From positions 124,001 through 188,000 of the forward strand of contig JACRMM010000018.1 in NCBI GenBank assembly GCA_016214985.1: a DNA stretch of 64,000 bases. Reading direction: 5' to 3'. Of the stretch, positions 18,877 to 27,832 are shown in pieces. The notes beneath the pieces were generated by a model that did no database searches, was not told the DNA's origin, and saw only the letters and a program-made list of their open reading frames with translations. Each line of letters begins with the position of its first letter. Positions within the stretch are counted from its first letter, which is position 1. The DNA is from Deltaproteobacteria bacterium. GTDB lineage: Bacteria; Desulfobacterota; Deferrisomatia; Deferrisomatales; JACRMM01. The position numbers were made by a program, and so were the translations under genes.

Positions 18877-20134
18877 GTATTTCGTTTCATAAAAATATTG
18901 TCGATAAGGGGCTACGCGGCTATGTCGAACTTGTTCCAGCGATGGACCACCGGTGCAGCGTTGATCTCGGCGACTCCTCGCAGGATGCGCTCCTTCAACT
19001 CCGCTTTCGATTCGACGCGGACGTGTCGGAGGAAGGTGCGCGCCATCTTGCCGAACAGCGTCTCCACCAGATTTAGCCACGACCCGTGCTTCGGCGTGTG
19101 CACATAGACAAACCGGTTGGGTTTTGTTGCCAAGAAAGCCATGGTCTCTTTGGAGATATGAGCGGAGTGGTTGTCCAGAACCACTCGGATGATACAGTCC
19201 GACGCGTAATATGCGTCAAGTTCCTTGAGTAGAGATATGAACTCGCGACTACGGTGGCGATCATGAACCTGAGCGGTAACGTGCCCCGTGTTGAGGTCAA
19301 GCGCTGCCAGTATTGAAACGGTTCCGAGACGCTTGTACTCGTAGTCTCGCGCGTTGGCTGGATACTCACCAGCGACAGGCGGAAGGTCCTTTGCGATGTT
19401 CTTGATGGCTTGGACACCTGGCTTTTCGTCCACCGACACAGTCACGACGTTCGGCGCCATCGGGCATGAGGTGCCGGTGTCGTTCTGGAAGTTGACCTCT
19501 TGGTAGACCACGAGGATATCTTGCATCTTCCGCTCGAATTCCGGATCCCTGCGCTCCAGATAGTATTTGACCTTGTGCGGCTGCAGGGGCTGGGCTTTCA
19601 GGATTCGGTTAATGGTGGCCTTCGAAGCCTGTCCCAAACAACCATGGCCGGCATCGGGCGCATGTTTTCGCGTGTGCATGGCAAGTTGGCTCTGAGACCA
19701 CAACTCAGCGGCGTAGCCGTGATCCTTTGGTTTGGTGCACGCCAAGTCAACTACCCAGACCTTCGCCTCTTCTGTGATCACTGGTTGCTTCGGCGAATGG
19801 GGCAGGTCTTTCAGTCCACGCTCTGGACCTGTGGCCAGCGCCTTATCGATGCACTTGTAGATCGTAGGTTTGCTCACGTGGAGTGCATTCTTGATTGCTG
19901 AGATGCTCTCGCCCGCCGCCTGCCGAAGAATGATGCTTGCGCGCTCCTTTTCGCGGGCGGGCGCCGTCCTTGAGCGTGAAGTCTTTTCCAATTCGCTCTT
20001 CTGCTCGTCGGTCAACTGGATCCTCGGGCGCTGGCTGGTGCGTGCCATGCTGGGCCTCCTGTTCGCGGTGAACGAGACCCGTCCATTGAACCACCCGGCG
20101 ACCTATTTGACAACGTTTTAATGAAACGCAATAC
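18877..20134 (-). mobile_element. IS630-family insertion sequence, 1258 bp
   Basis: The ends are imperfect inverted repeats: GTATTTCGTTTCATAAAAA on the left against GTATTGCGTTTCATTAAAA read inward from the right. The element is flanked by the TA duplication typical of the family (18875-18876 and 20135-20136). It carries one transposase gene that fills almost all of it. It sits inside the type I restriction-modification operon, exactly at the stop codon of the 126-residue gene, and rebuilds that stop (TA plus its own first base G). It looks complete and recent. Confidence 0.9.
18912..20048 (-). CDS. IS630-family transposase (DDE)
   Basis: A 378-residue IS630-type transposase. The N-terminal helix-turn-helix (KERASIILRQAAGESISAIK, VSKPTIYKCIDKAL) would bind the terminal repeats. 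The DDE triad is seen as VTVSVDEKPG, VVLDNHSAHIS and WLNLVETLFGKMAR, the tryptophan/acidic context being typical of the family. The frame is uninterrupted and the length normal, so the element may be active. Its base composition is lower in GC than the sugar-metabolism genes on either side of the island, in line with transfer. Confidence 0.95.
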   Translation of the reverse strand: MARTSQRPRIQLTDEQKSELEKTSRSRTAPAREKERASIILRQAAGESISAIKNALHVSKPTIYKCIDKALATGPERGLKDLPHSPKQPVITEEAKVWVVDLACTKPKDHGYAAELWSQSQLAMHTRKHAPDAGHGCLGQASKATINRILKAQPLQPHKVKYYLERRDPEFERKMQDILVVYQEVNFQNDTGTSCPMAPNVVTVSVDEKPGVQAIKNIAKDLPPVAGEYPANARDYEYKRLGTVSILAALDLNTGHVTAQVHDRHRSREFISLLKELDAYYASDCIIRVVLDNHSAHISKETMAFLATKPNRFVYVHTPKHGSWLNLVETLFGKMARTFLRHVRVESKAELKERILRGVAEINAAPVVHRWNKFDIAA

Positions 20135-20514
20135 TAGGGCGACCCCTCTGCGAGGAATTGCCAGCCGCGTGCTTCCGCCATCGCTTTCAATTGCTTGGCT
20201 TTGCGGTTGATCGGATTCTCCGCGAGTCCGGTAAAGTCAATCAGCACGTGCTCCGGAAATGGAGTGGGGTCGGCTGCGACCGGCAGACCCTGCCGCTGGC
20301 ACTCTCCCACCGTGACGGCCATGACGCCCATAGATGCGTGCCCCAACAGGTCTGTGTAGTGATGCCACGCTCTTTCCGCCGAGACCTGATCGCCGTCGTA
20401 GACCGATAGCCGTTTCTCATCTTTTGGGGTCGGCTTAAAGACCTGGGAGGTGGCGCGACCCTGCTGGACCCATGACGGATGTACTTGGCGCAGTAGCAAC
20501 GTGCCGCTGGTCAT
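20134..20514 (-). CDS. Conserved 126-residue protein of unknown function in RM island
   Basis: Encodes 126 residues starting MTSGTLLLRQVHPSWVQQGR and containing FKPTPKDEKRLSVYDGDQVS and HVLIDFTGLAENPINRKAK. I recall similar small proteins from defence-rich loci but no assigned function. No signal peptide, membrane segment or nucleotide-binding motif is visible. The conserved Lys, Asp and His residues could form an active site, which is speculation. Its ATG overlaps the stop of the 377-residue gene upstream (ATGA), so the two are probably made together and may form a complex. Its stop codon TAG is shared with the target site of the IS630 element, which leaves the protein intact but may cut transcription into hsdS. 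Confidence 0.8.
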   Translation of the reverse strand: MTSGTLLLRQVHPSWVQQGRATSQVFKPTPKDEKRLSVYDGDQVSAERAWHHYTDLLGHASMGVMAVTVGECQRQGLPVAADPTPFPEHVLIDFTGLAENPINRKAKQLKAMAEARGWQFLAEGSP

Positions 20515-21644
20515 GCCTCTCCCCCTGCTAACCGGCGGATCTGCTCCCCGAGCCAGGTCCAATCCGCCTCCAATTCTAGATTCAGGCTACGCGAATCCTC
20601 AGCATCGGTTGACAGGTTCAGACGATGCCACTCGCCCCGATGTGTTCCGAGATCGACATCAAGACTGACTTCATTCGTTCCGAGCGACCACTCTGACTGA
20701 ACGCCACCCTCGGTCGTCGGGTACATGTGCGGTAGGGGGATGTCCTCCGGGAAATGCAGATCGAAACACCGCGCCAGCCAGTCGAGCCCCTTGTGATCTG
20801 GCGCCATGCCCTTCCCTTCGAGCCACCCATTCCTCAGTTGCCTCATTTCATCCAGTCGCGCGGGGACATCCAGTGGATCGAGGAGACTGATGTGCTCGAT
20901 GGACTCAAAGCCGAGTAGTCGATTTTGCCGGCTGTATTTGCCGATGCCCTGCAATACTATCCGTGCACCGTTCTTGTATCCGTTAAAGGCATCGATGATG
21001 ACATCAAGGAACTGATCTGGCATTGGAGCCTTCACCTTATGCCCGTCGATCAATTGAACCTCGAAGGTCATATCATCTTGATCGGCTTCCGGGACAGCCC
21101 CACGGATCGTTGCTTCTTCGGTTAACTCCCTCACCCGCGGTGACGCCAATACCAATTTCCGCCGTGTTTCTCTATTGAGCCGCGCAGGAGTAGGGTGAGA
21201 CGCTGTCACGAACTCGATGGCCTCGCCATCTCGCAGACTTCGCCCCATCCGATCGAAATAACTCAGCGCCTTCTCGGGTAGGTGTTCGATTATTGGTTGA
21301 TTTTGCTCTGCCGCCGCGATGGCACAGACCATAGCATCTCTGGCCTGTTCGAAATAGATCTGATTCGACGGGGGCATTCCTGGTAGGTGGAGGGTTGCCA
21401 AGACCAAACTAATCACAGGCACAGCGCTGCCAGGTTCCACGCTCGTCAATTTCAGTTCTATGCCCTCGGTAAACCCTCGCGGAGAACGCGCCCGACCTGG
21501 GTGTTCTTGCAGAAACTTCCACTTGGCAATTTCAGTTACCATCTCCTCAAGAACCGCCAAGTCCTTGAGCACTTCGAGTGGGATTGCGTGACCTTCGAAA
21601 CGTGCCCCGCACAAGCGGGGCCGCAGGAATTCACTCGTCGTCAT
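20511..21644 (-). CDS. 377-residue protein of unknown function, coupled to the 126-residue gene
   Basis: Encodes 377 residues. The ATG at 21644 (MTTSEFLRPRLCGARFEGHA) has GAGAGGTG nine bases upstream; an upstream extension of the frame is not coding. Recognisable stretches are WKFLQEHPGRARSPRGF, LTSVEPGSAVPVISLVLA, FVTASHPTPARLNRETRR and a C-terminal Trp-rich part (WSLGTNEVSLDVDLGTHRGEW). I do not recognise a family. No membrane segments or signal peptide. Codon use is less GC-biased than in hsdM and hsdR, which suggests a separate origin. It sits between hsdM and hsdS, overlaps the 126-residue gene by four bases, and is a candidate accessory defence component. Confidence 0.78.
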   Translation of the reverse strand: MTTSEFLRPRLCGARFEGHAIPLEVLKDLAVLEEMVTEIAKWKFLQEHPGRARSPRGFTEGIELKLTSVEPGSAVPVISLVLATLHLPGMPPSNQIYFEQARDAMVCAIAAAEQNQPIIEHLPEKALSYFDRMGRSLRDGEAIEFVTASHPTPARLNRETRRKLVLASPRVRELTEEATIRGAVPEADQDDMTFEVQLIDGHKVKAPMPDQFLDVIIDAFNGYKNGARIVLQGIGKYSRQNRLLGFESIEHISLLDPLDVPARLDEMRQLRNGWLEGKGMAPDHKGLDWLARCFDLHFPEDIPLPHMYPTTEGGVQSEWSLGTNEVSLDVDLGTHRGEWHRLNLSTDAEDSRSLNLELEADWTWLGEQIRRLAGGEA

Positions 21645-21774
21645 CGCAACACCTCTCGCGCTCCGACCATTGGGTCCTTCCCCAAGACGATCTCGGAATC
21701 GGTTCTTCCCATTCGCTTGTTTGTCGACTCTACACGCGATACACCAAAACCGCGAGGTCCTCGCTTGCCGACGT

Positions 21775-24051
21775 TCAACTCCCTTCGAACGAGGTCCCGA
21801 TGATCTCCGCGAGCAGCCCGTCAGTTTCTTTCTCCAACGCCAGGATGTCGGCGCGGATCTCCTCCAGTGGCCGGAGCTTCTGGGGCTTGTAGAAGTAGCG
21901 GGTGAAGCTGATCTCGTACCCAACCTTCACGCTCTCGGGGTCGTACCAAGCGTCTGAGGCATGGGGCAGAACCTCGCGGCGCAGGAACGCGTCGATGCCG
22001 CCCTCCTCCAAGAGCGGCAACTGCTCGGTGTCTCGCAGGTCGCTGTCGGGCTCGTACTCCACGACGACGCGCTTCCCGTCCACCATTGCCTCGAAGAGGC
22101 CGTGGAGCGGGTCGGGCTCGATGCCCTTCTTGTGGATCTTCTTGATCACCGGGGGCGCCGCCTCGTCCCGCTCCTGGCTCTCCTTGAGCGCCTTGATCTC
22201 CTTCGGCGTGTAGACCCGCTCCGGGTCGATCCCCGCGAACCGCAGGGGGCGCTCGACGGTCACCTTCCAGTACCCGAAGGCGGCGTTGGGAAAGATCTTC
22301 GACTGCTCGGTCTCCTCGAACGCGAGGAAGGTGTCGCAGATGCGGCGGATGTCCTCCTCGGATAGCTCGCAGTTCTTCTTCCCCAGGTTCTTCCGGAGCG
22401 GCTTGAACCACTGGGTGGCGTCGATGAGCTGAACCTTGCCCTTGCGGTGGTCGGGCTTCCGGTTCGTGAGCACCCAGATGTAGGTGGCGATGCCGGTGTT
22501 GTAGAACATGTTCAGGGGCAGGGCGACGATGGCTTCGAGCCAATCGTTCTCGAGGATCCAGCGGCGGATGTTGCTCTCGCCCTGACCCGCGTCGCCGGTG
22601 AAGAGGCTGGAGCCGTTATGGACCTCCGCGATGCGGCTGCCGAGAGGGGTGTCCTGTTTCATCTTGGAGAGTTTGTTCGCCAGGAAGAGGAGCTGGCCGT
22701 CGCTGGACCGGGTGAGGAGCGAGTACTCCGGGTCACCTGCATGCTCGATGACGAAGCGAGGATCCTTCACGCCGTCCTTGCCGCCCATGCGCTCCAGGTC
22801 GCTCTTCCAGCTCTTTCCGTAGGGCGGATTCGAGAGCATGAAGTCGAACTCGCGGGAGGGGAAGGCATCGTTGGCGATGGTCGAGTGTTCGGGCCCACCG
22901 ACGATGTTGTCCGCTGCCTCGCCTTCGCCCTTGAGCAGCAGGTCGGCCTTGCAGATGGCGTAGGTCTCGGCGTTGATCTCCTGGCCGTAGAGGTGCGTGG
23001 CGACCTCCCTGCCATGCTCCTTCGCGAGCTGCTGGAGCGTCTCTTCCCCCACAGTGAGCATGCCGCCGGTGCCGCATGCGTCGTCGTATAGGAGGTACGT
23101 GCCCGACTCGATCCGATGGGCGATGGGCAGGAAGATCAGCCACGCCATGAGCGTCACGGCGTCGCGAGGTGTCCAGTGTTCCCCGGCCTCCTCGTTGTTC
23201 TCCTCGTTGAAGCGCCGGACCAGCTCCTCGAAGATCATGCCCATGTTGTGGTTGTCGAGCGCGGGGTGCCGTACCGAGCCATCCGGGTGGAGCACCGGGT
23301 TGGGGCTCAGGTTGACGGTGGGGTCGAGGAGCTTCTCGATGAGCGTGCCGAGGGCATCGGCCTTGGAGAGCCGCGGGATCTGGTTTCGGAACTCGAAGTT
23401 GTCGAGGATCTCTTGGACGTTCGGGGAGAAGCCGTCGAGGTAGGCCTCGAAGTCGGCCTTAAGCTGCTGCTGGCTCGCCCGGGAGCGAAGATCCCGCAGG
23501 GTGAACCGAGAGGTGTTGTAGAAGTCCTGCGCCGCCGCCTGCCGCAGCGCGAAGTCCTGGTTGGTGATCCCCGCCGTGTCGAGCGAGGCCTTCATGTCCA
23601 AGACGGCCTGCTTGGTGGGCTCCAGCACCGCGTCGAGGCGACGGAGCACCGTCATGGGCAGGATCACGTCCCGGTACTTGCCGCGGACGTAGAGGTCGCG
23701 CAGCACGTCGTCGGCGATGCCCCAGATGAAGTTGGCGATCCAGCTGAGTTGGCCCTGGGCCGAGGCGGCCTGGGCAGCGGGGGGCGGCTCGGGGGCGGTT
23801 GCGGCCGGACCCTTGGGCTTGGCGGCGGGGGAGGAGCCCCTGGGGGAGGTCGGCGGAGCTGGCCTTGCGTCCACGGCCGCTTCACCCCCGAGAATGGCCT
23901 TCAATCCGGCTGCTTGCTCCGGACTGGGCGAGGCCTTTCCGGTCTCCCAGTGCGACACCTGCACCTGACTCACGCCCGCCTTGTCTCCCAGGGTCGTCTG
24001 ACTCCAGCCCCGCGCCTTGCGGCCTCCCCTGATCCACTCCGAGATGTTCAA
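21775..24051 (-). CDS. hsdM: Type I DNA methyltransferase M subunit fused to an XRE-type HTH
   Basis: A 758-residue HsdM, an N6-adenine methyltransferase. The catalytic domain has motif I DDACGTGGML near residue 335 and motif IV NPPYGKSW near 407, plus the all-helical N-terminal domain (IADDVLRDLYVRGKYRDVIL) and C-terminal contacts for HsdS. The unusual part is residues 1-55, MNISEWIRGGRKARGWSQTT and onward, an XRE/Cro helix-turn-helix with VSQVQVSHWETGKASPSPEQ, joined by a Pro/Ala-rich linker of about 45 residues. A typical HsdM is about 500 residues and has no such domain. It is the first gene of the island operon, so the fusion may repress its own promoter in 24052-24305. Confidence 0.95.
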   Translation of the reverse strand: MNISEWIRGGRKARGWSQTTLGDKAGVSQVQVSHWETGKASPSPEQAAGLKAILGGEAAVDARPAPPTSPRGSSPAAKPKGPAATAPEPPPAAQAASAQGQLSWIANFIWGIADDVLRDLYVRGKYRDVILPMTVLRRLDAVLEPTKQAVLDMKASLDTAGITNQDFALRQAAAQDFYNTSRFTLRDLRSRASQQQLKADFEAYLDGFSPNVQEILDNFEFRNQIPRLSKADALGTLIEKLLDPTVNLSPNPVLHPDGSVRHPALDNHNMGMIFEELVRRFNEENNEEAGEHWTPRDAVTLMAWLIFLPIAHRIESGTYLLYDDACGTGGMLTVGEETLQQLAKEHGREVATHLYGQEINAETYAICKADLLLKGEGEAADNIVGGPEHSTIANDAFPSREFDFMLSNPPYGKSWKSDLERMGGKDGVKDPRFVIEHAGDPEYSLLTRSSDGQLLFLANKLSKMKQDTPLGSRIAEVHNGSSLFTGDAGQGESNIRRWILENDWLEAIVALPLNMFYNTGIATYIWVLTNRKPDHRKGKVQLIDATQWFKPLRKNLGKKNCELSEEDIRRICDTFLAFEETEQSKIFPNAAFGYWKVTVERPLRFAGIDPERVYTPKEIKALKESQERDEAAPPVIKKIHKKGIEPDPLHGLFEAMVDGKRVVVEYEPDSDLRDTEQLPLLEEGGIDAFLRREVLPHASDAWYDPESVKVGYEISFTRYFYKPQKLRPLEEIRADILALEKETDGLLAEIIGTSFEGS

Positions 24052-24305
24052 TCGCGTCCTCCTGAAACAACAGGTCTCGCCGGGCCCTCACCACGGGCCA
24101 GGAACAGAAACGGCCACCCGAGCGGATCGAGCCGCTCCGATGGCCTGGATGTTACAAACCTACGGACTCGTGCTCCCGTCATCCCGCCGCCCCCGGCCTC
24201 CAAGATCCGAGTTCTTCTACGCCACGGAGCGGAGGCGGTCAAGCGGCGGAGGCGACGACCCGACGGCTCTCTTCCGGGGCGCGCCTGTGGTGGCTGGGGA
24301 AACCC

Positions 24306-25019
24306 TCAGGAAGGGGCACCCGGCCCGCCGCGCCGCAGGTGCCGGATCCCCCCCGGGCCGGCGACGATCACCTCGGTGGCGAGACCCAGGAACAGGCCGT
24401 GTTCGACGATGCCGGCCCTCGCGCCCAGTTGATCGGCCAGGCGCCGAGGCTCCGAGAGGGGACCGAAGTCGCAGTCCAGGATCAGGTTACCCTGATCGGT
24501 CACGAAGAGGGTGCGCCCGTCGGCCTTTCGGGGAACGACGCGGGCCCCGAGCGACTCGAGGTAGCGCACCTGGGAGCAGCAACCGAAGGGGAGGACTTCG
24601 ACCGGGACCGGCCGGCGCGTGCCCAGGCAGGGCGAGAGCTTGCTCTCGTCCACGACGATCGCCACGCGCCGGCTCGCCTGGGCGACGATCTTCTCCCGCA
24701 GCAGCGCTCCTCCGCGCCCCTTGAGGAGGTCGAGCTCCGGGCTGACCTCGTCGGCCCCGTCGATCGTCAGGTCGAGCACCGGGTGGGCCTCGAAGGTCGT
24801 GAGCGGGACGCCGAGCCGGGCGGCCTCGGCCTCCACGAACCGCGAGCAGGGTACGCCCATCACGTCGCGCACCTCTCCGACCCGAAGCCTCTCGGCGAGT
24901 CGCCGCAGGGCGTGGGCCGCGGTCGTGCCGTGGCCGAGGCCGACGACCATCCCCGACTCCACGAGGGCCACGGCCCGCGCCGCGGCCTGGTCCTTGAGCG
25001 GGCCGAAGCCGTCCCTCAC
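24306..25019 (-). CDS. rpiA: Ribose-5-phosphate isomerase A
   Basis: A 237-residue RpiA that interconverts ribose 5-phosphate and ribulose 5-phosphate. Key motifs are [20 protein letters not shown] near the N-terminus, [18 protein letters not shown] with the catalytic Asp, and [16 protein letters not shown] with the catalytic Glu and Lys. The GTG start overlaps the stop of the tal/pgi fusion (GTGA), so it is the last gene of the non-oxidative operon. Length and motifs are normal. Downstream, 254 bases separate it from hsdM. Confidence 0.95.
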   Translation of the reverse strand: MRDGFGPLKDQAAARAVALVESGMVVGLGHGTTAAHALRRLAERLRVGEVRDVMGVPCSRFVEAEAARLGVPLTTFEAHPVLDLTIDGADEVSPELDLLKGRGGALLREKIVAQASRRVAIVVDESKLSPCLGTRRPVPVEVLPFGCCSQVRYLESLGARVVPRKADGRTLFVTDQGNLILDCDFGPLSEPRRLADQLGARAGIVEHGLFLGLATEVIVAGPGGIRHLRRGGPGAPS

Positions 25020-27832
25020 GCAAACGCCTCGGCGAGTCGGCGAAGCCCGGCGGTCACCGCCGAGCCCAGGTGGATGCGCAGGACCGATCGCCCCCTCTCG
25101 GCGAGGGCCTGCCCGTCTCCGAGGGCCTGGGCGCGTTTGAGGACCCCGAAGGTCATGGACGACACCGGGGACCCGACCTCGTCGGGGATGGGCGCGTCCT
25201 GCGCGTCGTCGCAGGTGAGCTGGACGAAGAGCCCCCGGCCCGCGTCGCCCTTGTGCATCTGTCCGGTCGAGTGCAGGAACCGCGGGCCGTACCCAACGGT
25301 CGTCGGGAGGTGGGTCGCGTCGCGAATCCTGGTCTGGAGGGCCCGCAGGCCCTCGTCGTGGCCCGGGCAGGGCTTCAGGTAGGCCTGAAGGGCCACGTAG
25401 GCGCCCGGTCGGCCACCGGCGACGAACGACCGGAGGGCCTCCCCGACGGAGCGTCCGGGCGCGTCTCCGTAGAGTTGGAGGTCCCCCTGGCGCAGTGTCG
25501 GTGCGGGCTCGGGGAGCCGCCCGTCCCGGCGGTAGGCGTCCACCATCGACCGGGCCAGGACCTTGGCCGCCTCCACATCGGGCTGATCGAAGGGCTGGAC
25601 TCCCAGCCTCCACCCGGCCACGGCGGTCGCGAACTCCCAGAGGAAGAACTGCGCCCCTACGTCGTAGAGGTCTCCCAGATGAAGGCGGATCACGGGGTGG
25701 CCGGCCGCCTCCAGGGCGTCGGCCTCGGCGTCGTGGGTCTGGTCGGCACCGAGGCGCAGGTATACGAACACGCGGTCCGTGCCGTACACCGCCGGGTGGC
25801 CCACCGGCTCGCCTACCACGGGCACGAGCCCGGTGCCGTCCTTTCCGGTGCTCTCGGCGAGGAGCTGCTCCGCCCAGTCGGCGAAGGAGGCAAGGGCCGG
25901 CGAGGTCAGGAACGTCACCTTGTCGCGGCCGGACCGGGCGAGCTCGGCCAGTGTCACCCCGAGACACGCCGCCCGGTTGCGGTCCGGCCCCGGCCGCCCC
26001 GCGCCCCGTCCGTTCCTCGTCGCCTCCAGAGCGCGGCCCAAGAGCAGGTTCAGGTCCACTCCCACCAGCGCCGCCGGCACGAGGCCGAAGTGCGTGAGCG
26101 CGGAGTACCGGCCTCCGACGTTCGGGTCGGCGAGGAACGTCTCGCGAAACCGGTGCGCCTGGGCGAGCTCGGCAAGGCGGCTGCCCGGATCGGTGATCGC
26201 GACGAAGTGCCGGCCCACCCGCCCGGCCCCCAGGATCTCGGTCGCCCGGTTGTAAAAGAACTTGAAGAGCGACAGGGTCTCCACGGTCGTGCCCGACTTC
26301 GTGGAGACGACGTAGAGGGTCGAGGCCGGCGCGTGCGTGCCGGCGCAGATAAGGACCGCCCCCGGGTCTGTGGTGTCGAGGGCCGTCACAGCGAGACCCC
26401 CGCGCGTCCAGAGCCCCTTGTGTGCGGGCGGCGCACCGAAGACCTTCCCGAAGACCTCCGGGGCGAGGCTCGAGCCGCCCATGCCCAGCACCACGGCGTG
26501 GGTGTACCCGTCGGCCCGGACCCCGGCCGCGAACGCCCGCAGCCGATCGACCTCACCGGACATCCGCTCCGGGGCGTCGAGCCAGGCGAGGCGGTCCACG
26601 ATCTCCCGGGGCTTCGGCCGCCAGACCGTGTGGTCCCGGACCCAGACGCGCGTCACCACGTTGTCGCGGTCCAAGGCGTCCCCCGCGGCGTCGACCCGCT
26701 CGGCGAGAGCGCCCAGGCTCTCCGCCAGCGGGCAACAGTCGGCGAGCAGTCGGGCTCGTTTGGCCGCGATGGTCCCGAAGAGCGACGCGTGGGAGGCGGC
26801 GAAGGCCGCGACGCCCTCGGCCTGGAGCCCGCGCGTGACCGCGTCGAGATCGATCCCGAGGCCGGCCAGGGCAGCGTGTCGGCTCCGGGCCCCATCCACG
26901 TCGTCGGTAACCGAAACGGCCGTCGTGCCGTGGTCCAGGACGGCCCGGAGAGTGCGGAGCGGAACGGTGTTTACTGTATCGGGCCCGATCAGCCGGTCGA
27001 CGTAGAGGGTGTCGGAGTACCGCGCGTCTTTCGTGCCCGTGCTCGCCCACAGCGGTCGCTGCACCCGGGCGCCGGCCCGGGCGAGCCGTTCCCACCGGGC
27101 TCCCGTGAAGATCTCCTGGAATCGGGCGTAGGCGAGACGGGCGTTGTCCACGGCCGTCGTGCCCCGGAGCTCCTCGTTCCCCGCTCGATCGAGGGCTGCA
27201 TCGACCGCGGTGTCCACGCGGCTCACGAAGAACGAGGCGACCGACGCCACCCGGCCCGGGTCTCCTCCGGACGCGGTGAGCCGCTCCAACCCGGCGAGGT
27301 AGGCTTCCGCCACTGCCTCGTACTGCTCCAGGGAGAACAGAAGCGTGACGTTGACGTTGACCCCCTCCCCGATCAGCGTCTCGATGGCCGGGACGCCCTG
27401 CGCGGTGCCCGGAACCTTCACCATGACGTTCGGCCGGCCGAGCCGGCCGAAGAGTCGGCGCGCCTCGCCCACCGTCGCCTCGGTGTCGTGGGCCAGGGCC
27501 GGGTTCACCTCCACGCTCACGAAGCCGTCGGCGCCCCCGAGCTCCTCGTACAGGGGCAGGAGGAGGTCGGCCGCCCGCCCGATGTCCGCGAGCGTCAGGA
27601 GGTCGTAGATCTCCTCCACGGTCCGCCCCGCCTCGACGAGTGAACGCAGCTCGGCATCGTAGTCGTCGCTTCCGGCGATGGCCCGGTCGAAGATCGTCGG
27701 GTTCGACGTCACGCCCCGCACGCCCTGGTCCACCAGCTCCTGGAGCTCGCCCGAGGTGAGGAAGGAACGGCGGATGTAGTCCACCCAGATCGACTGGCCG
27801 ACCCCGGCGAGCTCGTTCAATCGGGTCATCAT
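25016..27832 (-). CDS. Bifunctional transaldolase / glucose-6-phosphate isomerase
   Basis: A 938-residue fusion of two enzymes. Residues about 1-370 are transaldolase, with [20 protein letters not shown] and the Schiff-base lysine in [12 protein letters not shown] near residue 142. Residues about 385-938 are glucose-6-phosphate isomerase, with [40 protein letters not shown] and a C-terminal [14 protein letters not shown]. Such tal-pgi fusions are known in several phyla. They link the end products of the non-oxidative pathway straight back to glucose 6-phosphate for Zwf. The start is one of two adjacent ATGs; the first overlaps the tkt stop (ATGATGA). Both active sites look complete. Confidence 0.95.
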   Translation of the reverse strand: MMTRLNELAGVGQSIWVDYIRRSFLTSGELQELVDQGVRGVTSNPTIFDRAIAGSDDYDAELRSLVEAGRTVEEIYDLLTLADIGRAADLLLPLYEELGGADGFVSVEVNPALAHDTEATVGEARRLFGRLGRPNVMVKVPGTAQGVPAIETLIGEGVNVNVTLLFSLEQYEAVAEAYLAGLERLTASGGDPGRVASVASFFVSRVDTAVDAALDRAGNEELRGTTAVDNARLAYARFQEIFTGARWERLARAGARVQRPLWASTGTKDARYSDTLYVDRLIGPDTVNTVPLRTLRAVLDHGTTAVSVTDDVDGARSRHAALAGLGIDLDAVTRGLQAEGVAAFAASHASLFGTIAAKRARLLADCCPLAESLGALAERVDAAGDALDRDNVVTRVWVRDHTVWRPKPREIVDRLAWLDAPERMSGEVDRLRAFAAGVRADGYTHAVVLGMGGSSLAPEVFGKVFGAPPAHKGLWTRGGLAVTALDTTDPGAVLICAGTHAPASTLYVVSTKSGTTVETLSLFKFFYNRATEILGAGRVGRHFVAITDPGSRLAELAQAHRFRETFLADPNVGGRYSALTHFGLVPAALVGVDLNLLLGRALEATRNGRGAGRPGPDRNRAACLGVTLAELARSGRDKVTFLTSPALASFADWAEQLLAESTGKDGTGLVPVVGEPVGHPAVYGTDRVFVYLRLGADQTHDAEADALEAAGHPVIRLHLGDLYDVGAQFFLWEFATAVAGWRLGVQPFDQPDVEAAKVLARSMVDAYRRDGRLPEPAPTLRQGDLQLYGDAPGRSVGEALRSFVAGGRPGAYVALQAYLKPCPGHDEGLRALQTRIRDATHLPTTVGYGPRFLHSTGQMHKGDAGRGLFVQLTCDDAQDAPIPDEVGSPVSSMTFGVLKRAQALGDGQALAERGRSVLRIHLGSAVTAGLRRLAEAFA

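Noticed and set aside
20135..20514. The 126-residue gene as a victim of IS disruption
   Set aside because: The TAG stop exists both in the rebuilt junction and in the inferred empty site, so the protein is complete.
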